Below are positions 55,556 through 64,000 of a DNA stretch of 64,000 nucleotides, piece after piece (the first letter of the stretch is position 1; every line of letters begins with the position of its first letter). Origin of the DNA: Otis tarda (Eukaryota; Chordata; Aves; Otidiformes; Otididae); NCBI GenBank assembly GCA_026413225.1, contig CM048572.1:4402001-4466000 (forward strand). Reading direction: 5' to 3'. A model generated the notes under the pieces. It was given only the letters and a program-made list of their open reading frames with translations. It did not search any database and had not been told where the DNA came from. The position numbers were made by a program, and so were the translations under genes.

Positions 55556-58500
55556 AAGAAGCAGGTGGCTAAAGCTTGCAGCATTTAGGAAAAAAATAAT
55601 AATCCCATGAAAATAAAGAACAAAGCTAAAGAACAAAGCATCAAACACACCTGGGAGCACATCTGCCAGCAGAGGCCGTGTCCTGAAGCAGGGGAAGCAG
55701 TCCACAGCTGGTGAGCACAGAGATCCCTCACTGCCCATCCCTACACCAGCCCACCCTGCCACTGGCCACCCTGTCAGAGCAGAAGCCCGAGCCCAAAGCT
55801 TTTTCCTAGAGCTCAGAGGGGAACAGCCACATTGCCTGCAGCAGCTCATTCAGCCCATGAACACAAACACCTTCTTAGAGTGATCATGCCTCCACTGCTG
55901 GCTCTCTGCAGCCCTTTAAAGGGAGCAGGAAAAGCTGATCAGCTGCAAAAAAAACCATGAAGAAACACCTGCTAGGTATACCGGAGGAGAACTGAGGTGG
56001 GGTTGTAGTTTTGGATGAGGAGGGAGGACTGCAGGTGCTGAGCAGGAGCCAGTTACACCCCCACTGGCATCTCAGGTGTTCAGAATTATTTTCTACACCT
56101 TAGTAAACTGGAAATTTGTCCACTCTCCTGTGGTTTGGAGGAAGGTCAAAACTGTCATTTGGTTCAGGTCAAACCCAGAAGAAGCCGCTCCTTCCAGCGT
56201 CCCCCACCAGCCCAGGGCAGCCAGACCAGCGCTTCGCAGGAGCGTTAACGCAAACACGAATGCGTGGAGGGGAAAACCTGGTGTGGGGGGCACGCAGGGA
56301 TCTGAGAGAACAGGGGCTAAGCTCTGAGCAAAGGGAGACGTTAGAGCAGGTCTGGTGTCTTCTCTCTCTCTTCATTAAAAACAAAGCAGTTGGGTTTTGC
56401 TTCCGTTGTCGTTTCCTATAAAATCTCCCTGCGCACGGCTGCAGCAGGAGACAAGCTGGCTCACAGAGAGAGTTAAGTGGTGGGTGCAAGGCAGCGAAGG
56501 CAGAGGTCTCAGCAGCCTTTCCTGGGGGGAACAGAGGGGCTGGTCCCTTCCCTCAAACTACAGCTACCGGGGGAAATAATCTCCAACACCTGATGTGCTC
56601 ATCCCCATGTGTAACGAGAGAGGGGAAGCAGGGTGATGCTTGAAATGCTGTTCTCTCCCGGGTCAAAGCCTGAATATTTTGCTCAGCCAACATCCTCAAG
56701 CTATTAGCATTGTCAGCTTTTGGAAAGATCTCCTATTGTGTTTTTATTTTCTCCGATTTTTCCTCTACTTGCATTGAAATGGTCAAGTCTCAGAATACTT
56801 GCAGCAGCTAACTTCCCTTTTCAAACCAATATCTTCTGCTTTTCTTTCTTTCAATAAAATCCTTGGTATTATTGACAAAATCTACTTGATTTTATTTTCC
56901 ACAGAAAGGCATCTTTAATTAAAAACCTATTTTCTAGCCAAAGAAGACAAAGCTGAAGTATCCTGGAAGGAAAAGTTTTTACCAGCTGGAATACATAAAA
57001 TATCTAATCTGGAGTGCGGCCAGTCATGGTAACAGTTGCTGGTGGACAAAGCAGTGGTTGGGTGGTTTTGCCCATCCTGCCCGCTCCGTTTCTGAGGGTT
57101 GCTGACGCTCATGGGCTGTGCCCACCCTGGATGTTCCTCAGGGCCAGGCGTGTGATGCGAAGCTGCCACCCCCCTTGCACACAGCCACCTCCTGCGTCCC
57201 CCCCGTGTCCCACAGGAGCCGGGCTCCGTGCAGCCCTCGCTGGGAAGGGTGAGCCCGCGCCATCTGCGCCTGCGAGGCTGGGCGTGCAATGGGGCTCTGC
57301 CCTCGGCCAGTTGCTCCCCGCCCAACCGCTGCCAGGAGACCTCCGTGGGGAAGCCTCCTCCATGGCCTCGCCGTCCCCAGGGGGTTAGTGCCATCATACC
57401 AGCCAGGAGCATTACCCTTTGTCTTCCCCAGGGCAGTGGAGGAGGGCTCCATCCAGGCCATGTGCATAAAGCCAGCCGAAATAGTTCCCTCTCCTGGGGC
57501 AGGAGCTCAGCGAGCGGCAGCGGGCGTCCTCGGGAAGCGGAGCGAGCGGATGTTTCTCCGGCTGCAAAGGCGAAGGGCACAGGAGTGAGAGGAGAAACCG
57601 GCCCTGGGGCGCAGCGCTGGCTGCCCGCCAGCCAAGCACGGCTCTGGGACGTGGGGCCGGCTCCCTGACCCTCATCAAGGTCACCCACTGGTGCTGGGTC
57701 CGGTGGGGATCGGGGTGCTCGGGTGGCTCCAGGCCACAGCGGGACAGCCTGGGAAAGCTGCTCACTTCTGCGCAGTGCCCCTCTCTTTGCACTCCTCCAG
57801 AAAGTGCTTTGGGACTGGCAGATGGAGGGCACTGGGAGAGAGCTGGGTGGTACTGGTTGGCTGCTTGACTTCTGTACAACAGAAAAAGTTTACCCTAAAG
57901 CTGTTAAATTCACAGATTTCTGCTCTCAGGAAAGGGTTTTGTTGTTTGTTGCTTTTGAGGCATTGAGACCCAGTTTGTCCTCCCTGAGCCGGAGGAGACT
58001 GCCCTGGGTCTGGTGGCTCCCTGGCACAGGAGAATACATTCCCTGGAAGCACGGTGACGCATGAACCACCAGTAAATCCCCAGCATAGGGCAGGTCCTCA
58101 CCTGGGGATTGAATGTCAGATGCCACCAGATGCCTGGGGCAGCTGTGAGGGCTTTGCCCGGGAGAGCCCCGTGCTCTCCCTGGAGAGGTGTCCCACCGAG
58201 CGGTTGTCCCGTGATGAGGGACATGAGTGGGACAGGTAGATGTGAGCAGGGCTGGCCTCCAGCGTGCTGCCCATCCCCACGTGCAAGAGGTGAGCCTTTC
58301 CCCCTCGCCCTGGCCCTGTGCGCCCACGGCCACGTCCAGGAACAGCCTGCAGCGGCTCTCGCCCCTTGCCCACGATGGGACACGTTAGTGCCACGCTGAA
58401 AGGGCTGCTGGTTATGGGAGCACTTGCAAGGCATGCTCCTAAACAAAACCAAACAATTCTTGTAAAGCCTTGGGCGGCTTGTGTTGGGTTTTGCCAGCAT

Positions 58501-59023
58501 TGCCATCTTCTGCGTGGGGTGGTGTTCCTCTGCTCTTCAGAGAGCACGACTGTGCTCTGGCTGGACCTGGGCCTAGAGGTGATGGGCAGCTTTTGGGTGA
58601 TTTAACCCCTTCTGTGCATGTCTCCTGCCTGGGCTGGATTTGGTCAGATGTGGTGTCAGAGTCAACTTCTCCAGGGCAGGACATGTCCAGGGGACAACAG
58701 GTCCAGCCCGTTGTCTCTCCATGCAGAGAAGCACCTCTCGCTCTCTCATAGTATTTTATATCCTATGCATATATGCTGTTTTGTAGGGAAAAGTGCACTG
58801 TCTTAATCTCCCTGCCTAGCAATACCCATAACAATAATCATGAAAGTATCGCTGAAGTGGAACCTCACGGTCCTGAGCAATCGGAATTGCAGGGAACGGT
58901 CCAGATAAGGGTAAAACAAACATTTCTCTGGAAAGCACGAAGCAAGTTTTCATCGACCTGCAGTGAAAGGTGACCTGAAATGTTTGGCTACTTGGTTATC
59001 TCTGTTGGGTAAGGAATAGGATT

Positions 59024-59062
<39 letters not shown>

Positions 59063-59073
59063 GATAGGGGAGG
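59024..59073 (+). repeat. (GGGACA)6 repeat with GGGGATAGGGG tail
   Basis: Six perfect GGGACA units are followed by ggggataggggagg. The spacing of GGG runs by three bases fits a G-quadruplex-forming tract. It resembles but is not the telomere repeat GGGTTA. Confidence 0.88.
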
Positions 59074-60900
59074 ATATTCTTTAAAAGGTCAGAGCCTATT
59101 TCTTCATCTTAAGCTGATTCAAGAACTACTGAATAGATTTTTGGTGACCAGTGGGGTTCTTTAAAATCTTTTTTTTTTCCTTCTGTATATATTATTTTTC
59201 TTTTAGCTCCAAAAAGCCAAAGCTCTGCCTCAGGCATTGTGCTTGATTTCACCAGGGAGTCCCACATGGGTGCTGGGCAGTTTCCCATATTTTGCTGAAA
59301 GGAGCCGAGAGGCGGCCACGCGGGATCAGGTTTTTATCCTGAAGGGCAGCTAACGTGGGTTTGAGCAACGCTTGCAACTGTCTGTGCCTCTGTTTCTACA
59401 AATGTGAACGTGGCAGAATATTACTGATGTCTTTTAAAGCCTTTACATCTTCAGAGGAATAAATGTCTGATCCTGATCTTATTATTGCCATTAAGTGAGT
59501 TGGCTAGGACTTTCTTGCTCCCAAGGGTTTTTCAAGTGTAGGCACAGTCTCGGTGAATAAATAACACGGAGTTGGACGCAGCCTGACTCAAAGCGACCCT
59601 TTCTCTCCTGGCTGGCCTGGGAAGGGGGCAATTCTCCTGCTTGCTGTCCTCTCCTCTCCTGCCCAGCAGGACTTCAGGTCACATTACAGCCTATTTTTTA
59701 GAGCCTTTCTTAAAAAAAAAAAACAAACACAAAAGCAACCAAATAATTTTTGGGGATGAGCGCCTCTTTTCTCCTGCAGCGCAGTCAGTCTGGTGCGGGG
59801 CGCACGCTCCGGGCCACCACCCGCAGCTGAAGCCCCGAGCGTGGCCAGCCTGGTGGGGACAAGGGCAGAGAGGCCGTTTCCCAGCCGGATTGAGCAGGGC
59901 TTAACAGCTCGGAGACAGCTCAGGGAGCCCGAAACCAGGCCCCTCGCTGCTGGCGCAGCGCTGGGCTCGTTAGGAGATCTCGCGGGCAAAGCGTCCCTGG
60001 GAATGCCTTCCCTCTGTCCCACTCCGTCCCCATCCCAATCCCCAAGAGCTGCTGACTCCAGCATCCATGGGATGCACGTTTTCACCCTTTTTTATCCACA
60101 TGTAAAACCTGGGAAGCAGCTGGTGCCGATTGCCACCGACTGCCTCCAGCAGAGCTCTAGATACTGGGTGCAGTGGGCAGCCCAGTCCAAGCTGGGCCAA
60201 GCGCTGCTCGGAGCAGCACAGGGGCTCACGCGTGGGGGACAAGGGGTTGGGGATGCCCCGTTAGAGGGATGCCGGACGCAGCATCCCTGAGCTTTGGCCA
60301 GGCCCAGCCTGGCTGCGGACACCCAGCCCTGGAGACCACAGCTAAAATTAACTGGAATTTCTGGTGCAAACCTCACCCTTCTTGTGCCAGCTGCAAAATC
60401 CCAGTGCAGCCCAGCCTTCTTTCCCTGTGCAAGCGGCTCAGGGACACCAGCTACCTCTGCTGATCTGCCAGCTCCTGAAATTACCCCGGGTCAGAAACAC
60501 TTGTGGCTGCTCCCCACAGGAGCTCACCCAGGGAGGTGAGCTGGTGCGGGGCTGCGGACACAAGCAGGGTGATGGAAGCTCCTGGTGAGTGCTGCCCTGC
60601 GGAAGGCACAGTTAATGCAAGAAACCTTTCTACCTCGTACAATATTTCCAGGAGGAGCAAGCAGGCTGCTTATCTCGTCCCTGGATTCCTCCACAGCTTG
60701 GAAACAACCCCACTGCTGGAACTCAAACCTTCCAGCTGCTGTCCCTGGGCCAGATCCGCGCAGAGCAGCCCTCACACGGGCCAGCCGGGTCCCTGGCAGC
60801 AAGGGACGAGCCCTTCGTAAAAACCTCTGCCTCTCCCAAGCCGGTTCAGGACCTCATTAAGAAAAGGGAAAGTCGCCATCACCCCAGAGAAAGTAAATCA

Positions 60901-61030
60901 ACGTTACCTGCGGGGAGCGAGGCGCAGGGAGCGGGGCTCCTGGGCTCCGGCAGCGGGGCCAACGGGCACTGCCACGCTCCGGCTGCGGAAAGCAGCGTGT
61001 GCCGCTCGCCCTCCCGTTGTTTTTATTTTG
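60901..61030 (-). promoter_or_regulatory. possible distal promoter and leader exon
   Basis: A short CpG-rich block on the minus strand follows an AT-rich TATA-like stretch (accaaaataaaaac) and ends in a strong donor, ccccgcag|gtaacg, at 60908/60907. No ATG lies between them, so it would be a non-coding first exon. SGK2, about 9 kb downstream on the same strand, is the obvious candidate gene, but the link is only inferred. Confidence 0.3.
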
Positions 61031-64000
61031 GTGATTCGGTCTGAAGGTCGAAGGAAAAGTCCGAAGGAGTGGCTTGTGGCAGGAAGTAAATGATTACCCT
61101 ACTCCCGCTCTCCAAGGGAGCCGGGGTGGGAGAGGAAAATCCCTCCTCGGTGGGGATTAGAGGGCAGCTGGGCGGCAGGGAAGTGCCAAGGGCCGGAACA
61201 AAGCGCTCTGTTCGCCAGAGGTTGCGCCGGGTCGCACACAAGCAGAGGTAACGAGGCATGGGTCACCTTGCAAACGCCAGCGAGGCCTCCTGGATGTGGA
61301 CACAGCCCGTTGGCGACCCACCAGCGATCCATGGGCAATCGAGGTGGAGCCTTGTACCCTGGCAGCACTGCATCCGGGGCGGGAGATCCAGGGACTTTTA
61401 CATGCTTGAACTTTGCCGGTGCAGCAGTCCCACAACTTCACTCCTGCCTCCTGTGTGACCCGGCTCCATGCTCCCCATCCTGGGCCAAACAGACGCAGGA
61501 ACAAGTGCCTGAGCAGCCAGCGAGGACCGAACCCCATGGCCACGTCCGAGCTGAGCTCAGAGAAGCCCTCTTGGAGCCAAAATCTACTGCCCTCCATTCA
61601 CACCCTCCCCAATTTGCTCCCTTCCCCTCTGCTGGTGCCCAGCACCGGTGTTCACCACATCCCTGCATGGGTAGGTGCCCAAATAACAGTTCGATGGCTC
61701 AGGAGGTTGCTGGTCACTGGTGGAGCCTCCAGCTCCTCACCCAAAATACAAATTTCATATGCAGGAGGCATTTTCTGACGGCCCAGGAGAGGTTTCCATC
61801 ACCTTCGAAAACCCCTCGGTGCCTGCCCTTCTCGTGGGAGTGCACCATGGTGGAGTTGGTCGATAGGTCCCACAGCTCTGAGAAAACGTGGATGGTGGCA
61901 CAATTCCCAGAGCGTTTGTCAAACTACTGACCTCTCGCCGTCGGCACGTGCCCATCCCAGCTGGGCCTGTGAATCCCAGAGCCGAGAGGAGAAAGGAAGA
62001 GGGTCGCTGGACAGGCAGGCCACGGCAGCAGCAAAAGGGTGAGCTGAGGTGGGGTTTGGATACACAGATGGGGTCAAAGGTGATGGAAACGTTGAGATGA
62101 TGGAAACAGTGGTGCTGCCATTCAAAACAAGCATTTTCTGAAACAGTCTGGAATACGTGACTTGGGGCATCCAAGGTTCATGAGGCCAAGACAGCCAACT
62201 GCCACCACAGCCAAGGTCTCTGGCTCCAAGCACGTGGGGAGAAGGCAGAGCCCTACCTGCCCCTCTGTGAGCAGTGGCAGCACGCGGAGAGGAGCAGGCT
62301 CGGCCCTCGCCTCACTCCCGCTCCCAGCGATGGTCCCGTCCGGCAGCATGGCTGTGTGGGTGCATGAGGACGACAGAGATTCGGTATTACCCTCATGTCT
62401 CGGGGACGAACCCAAATAGAGGTCCCTATTGTACTGGAGGAACCATAAAGACACAGAGGGAGGAATAAATCCGTTCCCTGCTAGTGCAGAGAGGGCCTTT
62501 GTTTGTCTCGTTTTCAGAATTAGAAGGTTTAGAGGATTTCTGCAGCACATGACCAGAAGCTACGAAGCTGCGGACAAAAGCCGTTTGGAACAGAGATCAT
62601 TTGCCATCGCACTGGCTTTTCAGAAGATTTCTGCATTGTCCAAGTTAAACCTGCTGCTATTTTGGGTTTCATTTTGCTCACTCTGCTGCATCCCCAGCTT
62701 TAAAGGCTGTGCATCTCCCACAGCACCGGGTTCGCGTACCCTTTCATGGCATCAGCGCAGCATCAAAATGTCCTCTGCGGCAGGCTGGAGCGGGCTGCCT
62801 GCCTTTCACGCCCAAGTCACAAGGGTTGCACCAACAGCCACACTCGTTCCAGCCACGGACAAGTTTAGAGGACAAAGCCTCAGCTTCTCGCTCCGGCTTG
62901 CTGAGCGGGCTCGTTTTGCAAGCTCGTCGCACGTCAACCACGAGCGTGCGGCGGCACCCGGCAGAAACACGGAGGAAAGCACTTGAGCGGAACTGACAGC
63001 CAGATAAAGCCCGTTGGGGCTCTCCGGACAATCGCTGGCTTTGCTACAGCTGAAAACTACAGCGAGCCAGCCGCTGAGATGCTCTCCCATCCCTGGGACG
63101 CACACAGCCTGCTGCCAGGCACCGCAGGGGAGGCAGAAATGCTTCGCAGAGTCCCTCTGGCCGGGCAATAGCTCCGCTCCCCGGGAAGAAGGGGCTTGAG
63201 AGGGCTCTGCCTAGGCAGGACGTGGGATTTGAGGTGCCCTTGAAGGACACTCTGCTTCTGCTCCCCTGCTCTGCACCCTGAGGGACAGGAGCAAGGAGCC
63301 CTCAGCTGCTCCGACTTTCCCCCCACTGTCACCAAAAAAGAAGCACAAATCATCTTGCAGCCCCAAATACACTCAAAGCAGGAGCCATTTCTGTTCACAA
63401 GGGGAAAAAAAATAATGCTTCATGAGGTTTAAAACCTCTGCAAAGTTAAAGTTTCATAAAACAGTTTCCATCATCTTGTGCCCTGAACCAGAGAACCTTT
63501 GGCCCCTGAAAAACACAAAGAAGACACGGGACAGGTTAGTCTGCGAGCATCCCGCAGAGAGGCGAGCGAGCTGCACTACCGCTGCGGCGTGGCAGCTGGC
63601 CTGGCTGCGTCTCTTTGCCTCCTGCGATCCAAACCGGGGAAGGCAGAGAGAAAAGGACCCTAAAACCACCGCCTGCAAAGCAGACGCACACCACGGGTGC
63701 GCAGGGGAGCGTGTTAACCTGCCAGGGCTCCTCAGCTTGCTGCTTAATCCCGGGATCTGAGGGGTTGTCTCAGCCCTGCGCAGGGCAGGGAGAAGATGGG
63801 CTGGATCTCCTGCCATGCTGGTCCCTTCTCAGCACCCTAGGGAGAAAACAGAGCTGGAGCAGAGCTCGGGGCGGAAGAGAGGGCAGCAGGCACCCGTGAA
63901 GGAGGAGCTGCTGGCCCAGCTCTGCTGGCCAGGCAGTCTCCCACCCCCGTCCTCACTGCCGCCGAGGATGAAGACGATGAAGATGGGGATGAAGATGGGG
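61031..64000. other. intergenic, no gene seen
   Basis: No supported exon found. In human the next gene in this direction is L3MBTL1; no MBT-repeat or SAM-domain coding sequence is recognisable. The last 34 bases are a GATGAAGAT-type repeat cut by the window end. Confidence 0.5.
63967..64000 (+). repeat. GATGAAGATGGG repeat at window edge
   Basis: Tandem GAT/GAA triplets with a 12-base higher-order unit (gatgaagatggg) run into the end of the window. In one plus frame they read DEDDEDGDEDG, an acidic tract. It may be part of an exon continuing beyond the edge or a plain microsatellite. Confidence 0.7.

Larger units (their letters stand above)
52000..60900. other. SGK2 upstream region, no further gene seen
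   Basis: Apart from simple repeats and the possible SGK2 leader exons, no exon with a recognisable family could be supported. The longest frames (53719-54486 plus, 56927-57832 minus) lack domains and signals. A 50-residue minus-strand frame near 53145-53290 has a signal-peptide-like start and a gtaagc donor, but no partner exon. Confidence 0.5.

Noticed and set aside
56927..57832. Minus-strand 301-codon frame, the longest in the window
   Set aside because: Overlaps several plus-strand frames in GC-rich DNA, rich in Pro/Arg/Gly with no recognisable family. Considered as a missing SGK2 PX exon, but it shows none of the PX residues.
59024..59073. Interstitial telomere sequence
   Set aside because: The unit is GGGACA, not the vertebrate TTAGGG.

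Overview
The window is vertebrate nuclear DNA and almost certainly comes from a bird. It has intron-rich genes with GT-AG splice sites, CpG-island promoters, and CR1 LINE fragments ending in the ATTCTATG-type 3' repeat. The gene order SGK2 - IFT52 - MYBL2 is the one on human 20q13.12 and the homologous bird chromosome (chicken chromosome 20). All three genes lie on the minus strand, so transcription runs from high to low coordinates. Each coding sequence was assembled exon by exon from splice sites and reading phase. The results are MYBL2 686 codons (14 exons), IFT52 437 codons (13 exons) and SGK2 364 codons (12 coding exons), all intact.

Layout: 1-9.8 kb is intergenic, downstream of MYBL2, with one CR1 fragment and small tandem repeats. 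9.8-23.9 kb is MYBL2, with a CpG-island promoter carrying an E2F/repressor-type element. 24.9-26.9 kb, head to head with MYBL2 on the plus strand, holds an unrecognised candidate two-exon gene: TATA box, splice donor and acceptor, a 250-codon ORF and a poly(A) signal. 26.9-27.6 kb is a CpG island not tied to a known gene start. 29.2-42 kb is IFT52, with two intronic CR1 copies and an X-box-like motif in its promoter. 42.5-51 kb is SGK2. 51-64 kb is SGK2 upstream sequence with possible 5' exons but no other gene I can support.

The three known genes do not form one pathway. MYBL2 is a cell-cycle transcription factor of the MuvB complex, IFT52 an intraflagellar transport subunit, and SGK2 an AGC kinase. 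The two points most worth pursuing are the unrecognised plus-strand gene between MYBL2 and IFT52, and two exons upstream of the SGK2 start whose frame and splice phase match the PX-tail region of SGK1/SGK3.
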